A stretch of DNA of 64,000 bases from Oreohelix idahoensis (taxonomy: Eukaryota > Mollusca > Gastropoda > Stylommatophora > Oreohelicidae). Both the position numbers and the translations under genes were made by a program. The stretch covers positions 186,001 through 250,000 of the forward strand of contig JAMPIV010000598.1 in NCBI GenBank assembly GCA_024509875.1, written 5' to 3'. Shown here one piece after another: positions 12,373-23,430 of this stretch. The notes below the pieces were generated by a model. The model did not search any database and was not told the DNA's origin. It saw only the letters and a program-made list of their open reading frames with translations. Each line of letters opens with the position of its first letter. Position 1 is the first letter of the stretch.

Positions 12373-12783
12373 CAGTGATTCTAAACCTTTTAGACGTCCC
12401 GTACCCCTTTGTAGCATCTTAAGAAGCCTCGCATCCCTTTATAGTAATTTAAGAAACCTCGCACCCCTGTACAGCAACTTAAGAAGCCTCGCACCCCTTT
12501 ATATCATATGAAGAAGTATCAAACAACATTATCTTCTAGATTGCAAAATATGATAGAAATGAAACAAAAAATGCCTTTTTACATGAAATTAACAGAAAAA
12601 TTTCAGTTTATTCATATATTTTAGTGCATGCTGTGAACCTTGAAAAATGGGAAACTGGTTAGTTCTGTGTGTTACATTGTATTTATAATAATTCGCTATC
12701 TAAAAATATCTGGAATGTTTGGCACCCCTAGAAGTCAGATCACGTACTTCGGGGTGTACCACACCCCTGGTTAAGAAGCACTG
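12373..12783. mobile_element. hAT-type MITE
   Basis: The ends are inverted: left cagtgattctaaacc, right (on the other strand) cagtgcttcttaacc, both of the CAGTG-N-TTCT-N-AACC type found in hAT/Charlie elements. Flanking 8-mers ctgtggag and ttgtaaag agree at 5 of 8 positions and all three differences are transitions, as expected for a decayed 8-bp TSD. It is 411 bp with no coding capacity. Confidence 0.75.
12391..12510. repeat. 30-bp tandem repeat inside the hAT MITE
   Basis: The aagaagcctc / aagaaacctc motif starts at 12421, 12451 and 12481, a period of exactly 30 bp, with a partial unit before it. It forms the left third of the MITE. Confidence 0.8.
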
Positions 12784-12869
12784 TTGTAAAGCATAGTTCT
12801 TCAACACATTCACGTCGAACCTTGCTGTCCTGTGTCATCCGTTCAAAGTCTTGCCGTGTATGTCTCAAA

Positions 12870-13490
12870 ATCTCCTCTTTGCTTGTCCATGTCCATGTCT
12901 ATGTCTGTCGATGTCTCTTGCTCTGGTAATTCCAGAGCAAGGAATGGCTTGTAATGCTTTCAGGTAGTTTTCTCTTTGTGCATTCTCTCCAACGCAGGCA
13001 TCTTTTCCTAGCTTATTGTTCCACTGGTCCTTGTCTGACCTGTTCCACTGATCCACCGATCCTACCACACCACCTTCCATTCTTCGAAAGCTCCCACCTA
13101 AACGTCTGCAATTTTCTTGGCCACCGCTTTCACTGCTTTCCACAACCCAGAGACGCACATCAAGACCGCCCCAGAGACACATATCCAGAGCGCCCCAGTG
13201 ACACACATCCAGACTGCCCCAGAGACACACATCAAGGCCGCCCCAAAGACACACACATCAAGACCGCCCCAGAGACACAAAGCTGAAGATTTCCATTTTC
13301 GAGTTGGACATCTCTTTTCTAGACCTCCATACACCTTCCAGTGCAATTAAAATTCTCCCCCACCCCCCTGGTTTTTGTGTATGCGTAGTGACACTTTAAT
13401 ACCAGTGTCCATTAGTCCAAATTCACTCACACTGCTGCCAAGGCACATGCATGATTTCACATCCATTAGGTATCCTCCACAAGCGAAATT
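12870..13490 (-). mobile_element. LINE-b fragment, degenerate, split by a minisatellite
   Basis: The segments 12900-13050 and 13310-13480 resemble, in the same order, the 46.15-46.29 kb and 46.48-46.62 kb parts of the LINE-b copy at 45.98 kb (for example 'ttccagagcaagga', 'ttgttccactgg' and 'tgctgccaaggcacatg'). Frames are broken. Confidence 0.6.
13136..13282. repeat. 24-26 bp minisatellite, about 5-6 copies
   Basis: Repeated units of the form cccagagacacacatcaagaccgcc, with single-base variants. The repeat stays open in several frames and produces the repetitive ORFs at 12865-13350, which are not real genes. Confidence 0.85.
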
Positions 13491-13875
13491 TCGACCGCAC
13501 CTGCCTCATGTACTCTCACATTAATTGTCTTATCTCGTATGTACCTTTCGACCTTCTTGATGCGACTCCCCGCCCCCCTCTCTCATTGCTGCCTGCCTCT
13601 GAGTAGGTTTGGTCTGTTTCATAAATGATATACAATTAATATAATATGTAAAGGAGGTTGAAAGCTACGGTCACAAAATTTCCCAGTTGCTTTTCTGACG
13701 CATCAGGATTTTGTTAATTATTATTAATTGTCGTTATTAATTGGTTGTGACTGATTTGACTGACTTTGGTTTAAGCCCGTATTGTAGCTGGGATAAATAT
13801 GTCGTCAACTAGGCTTGGTTGGTCATAGACTACTAATTTTTTTTACTCCCCTGTAAGGTTTAACCGCATTTGCTC

Positions 13876-14013
<138 letters not shown>

Positions 14014-14060
14014 TTTCTCATCTCTCTCTGTCTCTCCCTCTATCTCTCTTTCTCTCTGAT

Positions 14061-15289
14061 TCTTTGTAACCTCTCCGAGTATTAAAGCATTTTCTCCAAG
14101 TCCTGCTGGATGTTTTTCTTTTGCGTATTTATTGTGGAATGTCATAATGCCTTATTACCAGCGTAACCAAGCTAGCTCTTCTTTCTTCTTATAATCTCAT
14201 TTTCCAATCTTTGTGAAGTGCTACCTCTGAATAGTTATTTTTGTGACTACCAGAGGCCTCCCAGCTCTTGCGTAGAGATCGTACCGCTAACATCCCCCCT
14301 TCCCCCATCCACCATGTATTGAGTGGAACGTACGACCTCATACAGTCTAGTCCGGATGAACAGAAGTCGCTGAGACGATGTAAAGTACTTCTACTTATCC
14401 GAAATTATGCTTATCTGAAATGTGCTCAAAGGTAGTCGTTTACGTCAGAATACTAGGTAAAACATGAAGCAATTATTTTAATCATTAGGAACCAGGTATT
14501 TTGATTTTAAATGTTCATTTTTGCATGTGTTAAAGTTTTTAAAAGTAATTTAGCGAAGCCTAAAATGTAGTGGTGTCAAGTTAATTGTAGAAGCATAATA
14601 ACAAGTATGTTTTGGTTTTTTTTTATAGCCAAAGAAATCATTTGTCGTTGGCCTTCCGAAATGCTTCTACATTAGCGAAATTCGATTTAAGTGAGTTCCG
14701 TTTAAATGGACTCCACTTTTCACTTGAGTTTCGTGAATGGAAGATTATCGCCTATATATGAACTGATCAAAGGTTAAAAAAAAAAAGGGCGGAGGAGTGT
14801 AGGGGTGGGTCATCATCTTTATTACCCTGTAGCTTCCATGGAGCAATGACCTTTAACAAATTCAAGCCACGCCTTTCTGTTTTATGCCGTCTGTTGTAGA
14901 TTTTATTTTCATGTTTTCTTTAACTCTTTCCTATTCCTCACCAGAGCATCGGGCTCATCAGTCACCTTCGTACCCATAGACTAACCTAACATATTCCTAA
15001 TAATTGGATGAACAGAGTGGTCTTCATCACCCGTGATGGACGAACAACATTTCTCACCAGTTTCCTTGCCCATGTGTTTTTTGGTCTGCCACTATGTTTC
15101 TAACCCTCGAGATTTCAGAGCACGAACTGCAGATACTTAATGAATGATTTTTAAAAAGTGTGCTTATATATAATTCGTGACTTTCAAGCGCAATAATTGT
15201 TCAAAGCTTGTAAAAAAAAAATTTTTTTCCTTCACATTTTAGACCCTCCTCAGTGTTATTCTCTTTTTAGAAAGACGGATGAAAACATT
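14061..15289. other. Mostly unrecognised; possible old LINE 3' fragment at 14815-15110
   Basis: Read on the minus strand, 14815-15110 gives scattered pieces of a LINE-like C-terminus (a G-R-x-K-x-H segment and a F-V-K-G-H-C segment) in broken frames. The rest shows no domain. Confidence 0.3.
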
Positions 15290-15560
15290 CAAATTGTTCT
15301 AAGCTGAGAGATTGTCCACCTTAGTAAAATTGTCCTAAGATAACGATTAGCCAAACAGTAACATTGTTCTAAGATAACTATTGGCCACACAGTAAAATTG
15401 TCCTAAGATAACGATTGACCAAACAGTAAAATTGTCCTAAGATAAACATGGGCCACACAGTAAAATTTTCCTAAATGAGAATTATTCCACACATTAAAAT
15501 GGTCCTAAGTTCAGAGAAAGACTACAGTGTCCCAAAATGAACGAATGTCCACACAGTAAC
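15290..15560. repeat. 34-38 bp minisatellite, about 7 diverged copies
   Basis: Variants of attgtcctaagataacgatt followed by gnccanacagtaaa recur seven times with slightly variable length. Non-coding. Confidence 0.8.
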
Positions 15561-16159
15561 TGTCTTCAGATGTTAGACAGGTCACACATATTTATGCGTG
15601 TACTGTGACATATTAATACTATATAAATATAACACTTTGGCTGATGAACACGAAACATATTTTCAAAAACAGTTCTTTAGTCTTTATCTCAGAGGGGCAG
15701 TTTTTAAGGATGTTAGTCTGTATATTCTGTTGTCTGTTTTATGCATTATTACGTCGCTGGCAAGGTTGATTATCGGCTTCTGACACAATGCCCTTACAGA
15801 GGCCTGGTATGTTTTCATGTTATGTTTCTTTAATGCATCTGTCACCCCTTCAATCTGCTTCTCAGTCTTGCTGTAACTTCGTCTGGCAGTGTCCGTGTAA
15901 TTGGTTGGTCAGAATTCATTATGCCCGAGTTGCTGGTTGTCAGAATTCGCATGTCCGCGTTGCTGGTTAATCCGAATTCATGTGTCTGTGTTGCTGCTTA
16001 ATCAGAATTCATCACAAGGTAAACCAACTTATTCATTGTTTGAAAAAAAAAAAAAAGAAAAGAAATTCTTCACTGGTGCTGTTCCGACGATGGTTCCGAT
16101 CTTTTCGATTCTCAGTAAAACATTCTATTCAAAGCGCTCAAAATTCAAAATTTCCATAA

Positions 16160-16670
16160 GTGCTACTCACCCGTGTGTTACCGGGGCCCGAAAGGGGAGC
16201 AAAAAATAGTAACACTGTACCCTACCGTGCATGTCGTAAAAGAAGGGTTGGGTATGGGGCTGGTTACCCCATCCCGTAAAAAACTTTTTACCACAAAAAC
16301 TTCAACAAACATGGACAACTCAAATACAGAATAAGTGCTACTAACTACATTCCGTCCATCTGTCTGTCTGTCCGTCCATCTGTCGCAAGAAACAGCTCAA
16401 GAACTTATGGGCCCATTTCGATAAAACTATCGTACTTGAAACTGTGACAAACTTTACAAGGAATAATAGCACCACTGCTCCTCGATGCATGTCGTACAGT
16501 GCGACTAATATGATGTTGTGCATGAGTCTGGCAAGCTCATCGTGTAAAACACATTGCTACAGAAACCACCGCTGAAATAGCATGTGGATGCTTGGTGCAG
16601 GCTTCCTGCAAGGGGACCAGATGCAGTGTTGGCTTCATGAGAAACGGAAAGGAAAATGATGATGAAGACT
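16160..16670. repeat. Dispersed-repeat debris with a twice-occurring segment
   Basis: A segment beginning gcatgtcgta and ending catc(c/g)(c/t)gtaaaa occurs at about 16230-16290 and again at 16485-16556. Between and after them is sequence of dispersed-repeat type, with CTGT-rich microsatellite remains near 16350. Family not recognised. Confidence 0.4.
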
Positions 16671-16705
16671 TCACCAATTTCAAATTTGATCTAAATCGAA
16701 TACGG

Positions 16706-16815
16706 ATTTAGAACATCTTCTTGAGAATTTAGAACATCTTCTTGAGAATTTAGAACATCTTCTTGAGAATTTAGAACATCTTCTTGAGAATTTAGAACAT
16801 CTTCTTGAGAATTTA
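16706..16815. repeat. 21-bp tandem repeat, 5 perfect copies
   Basis: The unit atttagaacatcttcttgag plus one base starts at 16706 and repeats every 21 bp to 16810, with a partial sixth unit. The copies are identical, so the array is young. Confidence 0.95.
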
Positions 16816-16978
16816 AAGCCTAGTGTTGTTGTTGTTTTTTGTTTTTTTTTCAAAATTCATAAGCTAGTCTCGGTATTTGCCCCCCTTGTTTTAAATACAC
16901 ATGTTTGCGAATTATTTTAAGAAGTCACATGATTTAATGCAGGATGGAGATTGCTTGGGGTTTTTTTATCGTTTTTGC

Positions 16979-17236
16979 TGGAGCCGCGGTGGTGTAATGG
17001 TTAACACATTGCGCTGGCGATCAAGTAAGCGTTCACGGTTCAAGCCCGGGTGCGGGCATTTGAAGTAGTGTCATCGACCAGGATTTTGACTGAATCTGAA
17101 CGGCTCCTGAGATAAACCCTCTGTGGATGGGAAGGAGCGAAGCTCCTGACCGGGTTGGAAGGAAAGTCCACAGGCTCCTTAGCCTCGCAATAATATGTCA
17201 ATGGGCCGAAGGGCCGCTGGTTATTAAAAAAAAATC
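16979..17236 (+). mobile_element. tRNA-derived SINE (SINE-1)
   Basis: It has a tRNA-like head (ggtgtaatggttaacac A-box region; B box ggttcaagccc near 17038), then a tRNA-unrelated body and an A-rich end (ttattaaaaaaaaa). The head and the start of the body (catttgaag, gtgtc(a/g)tcgaccagg) match the SINE at 20826, so these are two copies of one family. No host tRNA gene is implied. Confidence 0.85.
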
Positions 17237-18464
17237 TTTTTTGCTGACAATAATGGTAAATATTCGTTTATAATTACGGAACATGCTATAAATCATCTCT
17301 AATTTTGAATGATTGGTGTTATCATCTGTTATACTTTAAATTGTGCTGCGGTTTAGATATGACTTATAGTGAGATATTAAAATGAAGTTGCTTTTTCCAA
17401 AGCAGCTGTTTCACATGAGGTGATTTTGGGTTTTGTTTTGTTTTTTTCTCACTTTTTTGTTGTTGTCTCTACGCCTTAAATAATAATACAGTTTTTGGGT
17501 TTAATGTTGTATATATTAACTTTGTCTTTATGGTCATATGGGCGTTGCCTGCTTCAAAATTGGATAATTATAATCGTAGTTCTTTTTTTCTTTTTTAATC
17601 TTTCTTCCGACATAAAAAAGGTTTATAAATTATCTTTGTCCACGAAGTTTCTCGTGGAGTATGAACCAGTTAATATTGCGAGAATCCTGCATTTATCATC
17701 CTAAGTAAGTGTCATCCCATTGGCAGAGATACATCTCGCAATCAAAGTGTCTATCGGGCATCTCACTGCCTGTGGATGTAGAGGAAGGTTCTTTTACAGG
17801 GTTTCTACAAAGTGGCACATCGTTGGGAAGATAACTTAATTCTTTTTTTTAAATGCATGCTTCGTTTAAAAAAAAATAAATCATTTTCTGTAAATAAACG
17901 CACTGGCGTATGTGTGTGGATGGTTGCATGTGTGTGTGTCCACGCGTGTTTACATATTCTCATGCAGAAATATAGCTTTTTCTGTTTGCCGCCTGTCTTA
18001 GTATTTAACATACTTAATTTATGAGGATGGGAGTACATGTTTGAAACATCATAAATAAAACGAGATAAGTTAGCTCCCATCAGACCATATACTGTATTTG
18101 AGCATCGACATTCAAATAATAACGTTGCAGTTTTAAAATATTGTTTAGATCGATTGTTATTTTTTTTTAAACTAATCTACGCAACTTTTCAAATATATTA
18201 CTTCCATATACAAAGATGAACTACCCTCTACACAGTCTTTTAAATTATCATTTACTATATTGATGTATTTTTCTTATTGTTCAAGTATCATGCTTGGTGG
18301 CTTGAGTGATTATATCTCTTCACAACTTCCTGTCTCTGGCGCTATTTGTAAATTATATTGTTTACTTCTTTCGGTGCCAAATTCACCAAAAATCCCTGTA
18401 TCTTCTCTCCGTGCTGGCTTGTGTTTTTGTTTCTTTCTCTCTTTATTGTTATCACATTGTTACA
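17237..18464. other. AT-rich stretch without recognised genes
   Basis: Short T-runs and an imperfect TG/CA tract near 17910-17940. ORFs of 69-101 codons lack any family resemblance. Confidence 0.45.
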
Positions 18465-18745
18465 TAGTGCCAATCCTAACATACGGTAGTGCGCCATGGA
18501 CAATCAGTAAACAAGCAGTAAATGCTCTGCAGGACACAGGGATGTATTGTACCGAAGCATATTAAGGAAACCATGAACAGCTTAAAAGAGTAATGAGAAT
18601 GTGCTGAAAGGAACGAGTACGCAAAGATAGCTTATTACTCACATTAAAATGTAACAGTATACATACCTTCTTTTGGGGCGTGTTATGAGATGAAGAAAGC
18701 GTGAACACATTATGACAACATACATGACAGGTGTGTAGATAAAGT
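18465..18745 (+). mobile_element. LINE-g C-terminal fragment
   Basis: Broken frames give a P-I-L-T-Y-G-S-x-x-W-T-I segment (18468-18510), a V-N-A-L-Q-D-T-x-M-Y segment, then V-M-R-M and, near 18660-18690, remains of the F-F-G-H-V motif. This is the C-terminal region downstream of RT in RTE/BovB-like LINEs. The same family appears at 54.86-55.19 kb. Confidence 0.7.
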
Positions 18746-20379
18746 ATACACTTAATTACCCGTTTTCCTCTTCATACAAACATTCTGTGGTCTTGAGATA
18801 GCTGGTGGCACTAATACTGCTTAATTATTGAGGTGAGGTGTTCACAGTGTACAGCACCGTCTTCCAACGCCCAGCAGTATACATTCCGTCTCTCTGGCTG
18901 ATAACTGCATCTACTGACTCCAGTATGTATGCAACATACGCTGGAGAGACTCGGATATCTTTTCACACTAGATTCGTAGTGTTGTTTCATTTCACACAAT
19001 TAAACTTTCAAGCTGCATTATTTTGTCAGTTCTTCCTGTTGCTACTTTTATTATTTCGTACTTCATACACTGTTTTTCTTTACGTTGTTTACATTCACCC
19101 TCTCTTTTGGACATTAGCTTCGTTGTGTTTATCTAATTAGGAGAACGAAAGAGGCTGTGAGAAAACCTCGGGCCGTGAAGAATAACTAAAGGTAAACATG
19201 TTTCAAACAGACAGTCAATGTCTCTTTTTACGTGCACTGCGCCAGTAATTATCTATTTTTTTGCTGTGTAAGTAGCGATGGCTTGATCATTTTTTGTTCA
19301 AAACCCAAGCGCAAATAGGCACACGTGATTCTAGTTTCACGTGTATGCTGCTTGGTGCAGGTGGAGATGAGAGGAGTGACTTCAAGCAGTTTGCATTATA
19401 GAAAAAGGACGTCCCTACCGCTTTTCATGTTTTCTAAATCTCCCATAAACGAGACAAAAATTTATTGGGGTTAAAAAAAAAAAAAAATCCACTGTGTCCA
19501 GATTATTGTTGTGAAAATAAGTGGTTACTCATTCTTGTTATCCGGTGTTTACTTTAACGTTCATCAGTCATAATTGTTGTATAGGTAATGTTTTCTGTTT
19601 CTTACCTGCGGTATAGGCCAATTAAGATTCTCTTCTCACAATTTCTCTAAGGACTCTTCTCACAATTGTTATCAGCACCAAGCCTTTAAACTCTCTGTGC
19701 TAGTTTCCTGACGATTTCTATCTTTGCAGCAAACGATGACCTAAAAAATATGACTTCTCCTTAGCTGCTGAGATTAAGAAGTTTAAAAAATGTTGCACTT
19801 TCATAAAACCGTAGGCGGAGTTCTTAAAATTTCTAACTCGTTACATTCATTAACGTGATTGTGAATGGCACACCCTTTCATAGAAACTTTTATTGTAAAT
19901 TTTTATGTCCGATCTGTCTGCTTGCATTTTAAATCTTATGAGATGATATGTGTAGATTCAGGGTTGAGGAATTAAGAAAAATCAGCGGAAGACCATCTTT
20001 GCTATGCCTTTGCACTTTTGTTTCAAATATATTTTTACACTGTTAGGTCATCATGGATGAATACTGTTTGAGATTTCCGTTATGTTTACACTACATATTT
20101 GTATGAATGTATTTTGTTATGTATGCAAGAACGTACATTTTTGTGAATTTATATATGTGTATGCAGTTGTTTATACCCGTGTACGTAGATGTGTATGAAT
20201 GCATAGGTGGATGTGTTTAGCTTTGTAGACCTCATCAGTAAGTATATAATAATGTAAAAAATACATAAATATTAGTTAAACAATCTCTTGCCGTTCCTCT
20301 GACCTACCGGCTACGTGAAGAGGGGGAACATGTTGCATGGGCAACAGTTTGATCTCCATATAACTCTGACAAAGCTTGC
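18746..20379. other. 1.6 kb with no recognised gene
   Basis: AT-rich, with homopolymer runs and ATGTATG-type sequence near 20100-20220. The ORF at 18838-19140 has hydrophobic stretches but no recognisable family. Confidence 0.4.
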
Positions 20380-20745
20380 GCCCTGGAGAGGAACATGGTC
20401 ACATCCCCAAAGATGTTTTCTACGAACAACTGGCAGATGGCAAAAGAACAGTCTTGCGACCGCAACTGAAATTCAAAGATATGTGCAAGAGAGATATGAG
20501 GGAACTGGGAATAAATCTAGCAGCCTGGGATACTGAAGCTGCCCATCGCACCAAATGGTGGTGATCACTATGGCGCCACCTCAGATAGGGCAAAAATAAG
20601 CTCTTACAACAAGCAGAAGAGAAAGGAACACGCTAAAAGGAACACCAGGAAAAAATCAGTTGAGGATGTCACCTCAGGGGCGCATTCCCAAAGTCAGTTA
20701 TAACTGAAGGGTGCTAGTAATTCCGAAATATAATAAATTCATTTA
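20380..20745 (+). mobile_element. LINE-f 3' end fragment
   Basis: One frame reads a LINE C-terminal segment: I-P-K-D-V-F-Y-E-Q-L, then K-F-K-D-M-C-K-R-D-M-R, then G-I-N-L-A-A-W and A-A-H-R-T-K-W. After a stop the remainder includes the cacctcaggggcgcattccc element, which is also found in reverse at 59800-59822. 5'-truncated. Confidence 0.75.
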
Positions 20746-20825
20746 ATGCACCCGCCGTAAATCCCGATCTAACTATAATGAACAGATAACAACAGCATTT
20801 CTAGATGAAGTTTCAGTAAAGCATG

Positions 20826-21062
20826 GGGAGCCGCGCTAGCGTAGTGGTTACAACACCGCTCTGGCGACCGGGTGATTCAGGATCAAACCCGGGCGACGGC
20901 ATTTGAGGATTTTTCGTCGACCGGGAATTGGACTGGATTAACTCGAGACCTGGCGAGGACATTTGAAGGAGTGTCGTCGACCAGGGACTGGCGGCTCCTA
21001 AGCCGACCCAGCTCTAATGGGTACCTCCGAAAACGGCGAGTATCTGCCTGAATGGCGAGGAA
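20826..21062 (+). mobile_element. tRNA-derived SINE (SINE-1, second copy)
   Basis: Head ccgcgctagcgtagtggtta with a B-box-like gatcaaacccg near 20880; the body shares catttgaaggagtgtcgtcgac with the copy at 16979. It lies about 50 bp upstream of element C. Confidence 0.8.
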
Positions 21063-21113
21063 CACTTGTCTCTGTACAAGAAAATAGGATACTCACGTAA
21101 AAATCAATGTCAG

Positions 21114-22497
21114 TGTAAAGGTCAAAGGGGAGTGATACGTACTATACTGATTATACAGTGTGAATTCAGGGTTGTCGCACTTGTTAGCTGGTTTAATTGT
21201 GAGTTGTTTAAACATTTATATGTTAGAAAACAGAGTGTACAGAAAGCGTGTGAGCGCTGGTCATGTAGTTATTCTGTACTGGTTTCGGCCGGCTGTGAAT
21301 AGCTCACGGGGAGTCCGTGAACAGCCGAGTCCGGTGTCTGTTTGTGCGGGAGATGTGTCATCCCGTGGCAGTCTAAGTTGGGCGGTGACTGGAGAGTCAG
21401 CCCTGTATCTTGTGTGTGTTCCCAAGGGTAGTGTAAGGGAACGATATTTGGCCATTTTTCGAGGTGTACTAGTACTTGCCTATTTAGATGTGTTTATCGG
21501 CAGATAAGATGTGATAAATCTGCAGATAAGATGTGATAAGGGAAGAATAAGGTGTACTTTATGTTAAGGACATGTTCTGAGGCCTTGGTGTCTACAGGCC
21601 GATGTTTTGGATCATATTTACCTCCCTGATAGATTTCTATTGTGCAGGAACGGCGCTAGGAGATAGTAAGGCCATTGTTCCTTTTGGAGGGAGAGTTTCT
21701 GGAGATTATAAGGCCAGGAGTTGTGTAGGCCAGATTACTTATAGACTACAGAGCGGACAGTCTTTTGAGTATATATAGATTTCAGGACCCATGAACAGAT
21801 ATCAGAGTTATTGAAGAGATTATAAGGCCAGGAGTTGTGTAGGCCAGATTACTTATAGACTACAGAGAGGACAGTCTTTTGAGTATCTATAGATCTAAGC
21901 CTGGGTGGCGTTTAGTAACTGCAGTGTCAGCAGTCGTTCTGGTGGAACATTAGAACTGCGAATATATATAGATCTAAGCCTGGGTGGCGTTTAGTAACTG
22001 CAGTGTCAGCAGTCGTTCTGGTGGAACATTAGAACTGCGAATATATATAGATCTAAGCCTGGGTGGCGTTTTGTAACTGCAGTGTCAGCAGTCGTTCTGG
22101 TGAATTTACTGATGTAACATTAGAACTGAGATGTAAACAGGGTTTACATCATACTGAACAGCTGTAACGTTCTGCGCAATTGATTATTATTGATTTTTGT
22201 GTATCCTGTTGTACCTGTGTAGTGTATCGTATCGGATTGATGTTGCTGTGTAAATAAATGATGTGCTGTCAATTGGAAATGAACACTAGTCTGATTCGTT
22301 GATCTATGCTTGACAGTACAGGGTGAGTGACTGTACCCTTCATACCACTCACTACAGACTTTATACACAGGGACAATACAGAGCTAACCTATTTATCATT
22401 TGCTCTGTGTGGGCGCATGTACTACAATCAGTCTAATCACATCAAGAGGGATATAATTTATCACCATTGTATATACCAAGATTTTCAGTCTTTATCA
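21114..22497 (+). repeat. Element C 5' LTR
   Basis: 1384 bp, TG...CA ends. It contains two copies of an 80-bp block (gagattataaggccaggagt onward, near 21695 and 21818) and a 79-bp triplication (21891-22127). TGG at 22499, directly after the LTR, may start the primer-binding site (tggtgggccaacctttcggg), but I could not match it to a tRNA. Confidence 0.95.
21891..22127 (+). promoter_or_regulatory. 79-bp triplicated block in the element C LTR
   Basis: Units start at 21891, 21970 and 22049, exactly 79 bp apart. Each begins agatctaagcctgggtggcg, and the first two end with a TATA-like gcgaatatatatag. The same array occurs in the 3' LTR (28103-28340). Tandem blocks in an LTR often act as enhancers; that role is inference. 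Confidence 0.6.
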
Positions 22498-23430
22498 GTG
22501 GTGGGCCAACCTTTCGGGCGTAATGACCACGAATTCGCGTTATAAGAGCATCAGACTTTATCAGTATCATGGTAAGGTTATAAGAGCAATGAATAGCCCT
22601 ATGTAGGCGTGGTTTGGATTTAGAACGCCTGTTCTTACTGCTACATTGTTAAGAAACAAAGGCGAATCTTCTACAATTTTTTGTGTTGATCGTGACCTGT
22701 AATCGGCAACGCCTCTACAATACACAGACAGTTGTGTGTCACTCATGACCTTTAATCGGTGACACGGTGAAGCGTCTTGTGTTTACATGCCTCCATATGA
22801 CATTTTCGCAACGTTTCCAGTTCTACGTTTCGGAGTGAAATTTTCAAGTAAACTTTGACATGGTTATGGCGACCTGTCCTGATTCATCATCATCAGCGAT
22901 ATCTGCATTATGAGAATTACAGTATGTTCCAGTTTTATATGCAAGTGCGAAATATCAAGTAGCTCTTTCCAACAAGAGTGACAGACAGTGTACCTTCGCG
23001 ACGACAGAGGGAACAAGTGGGTAACTTGCGCTGTTTCCAGTTTCCAGTGCTGTGTACGATAGCATGGCATACTGTTTCCAGTTTCCAGTTTCCTGTGCTG
23101 TGTACGACAACATAGCATGCTGTGTCAAGGTGGAGTGAGAGTTGACATGGGACTCTGCTTATGTTGTGTCATCTTTGATGTTGATGCCCATCGATTGTAA
23201 CAAGAAAAGAAGGAACTTTGCTATTTGCAAGATAAGTGGTTGTGTTGTTGTGAAAACTGTGTTTATGTATGTATGCTATCAAGTCTTCTCATATCACACA
23301 TTATATATTCTATTAACTGTTTAGTATAGGTTTTAGTGCATAATAATTGAGAATTGAAATATTTATTCTGTGAGGTGGAATTAATTATCTAAATTTCCAG
23401 GGACATAAACTTATTATAATTAATTTTGAT
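22498..23430 (+). other. Element C leader
   Basis: Non-coding region between the 5' LTR and the first ORF. It contains a twice-repeated 'gtttccagtttccagtgctgtgtacga' type segment (about 23030-23110). Confidence 0.6.

Noticed and set aside
12865..13350. Repetitive ORFs (Cys-Leu-Trp-Gly-Gly type and Thr-Ala-Pro-Glu-Thr-His type) that could look like secreted repeat proteins
   Set aside because: They coincide with a 24-26 bp minisatellite inside a LINE fragment and stay open on both strands.
16706..16815. Five identical direct repeats considered as a CRISPR-like array
   Set aside because: The units are contiguous 21-mers with no spacers, and the DNA is eukaryotic; this is a minisatellite.
16979..17060. 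tRNA-like sequences here and at 20826, 29138 and 55350 considered as tRNA genes
   Set aside because: Each is followed by a SINE body, and the anticodon regions do not fold into a proper cloverleaf.
21160..21507. 115-codon ORF repeated at 27373-27684
   Set aside because: It lies in the element C LTRs; duplication is due to the LTRs, and the two copies differ by a frameshift at the end.
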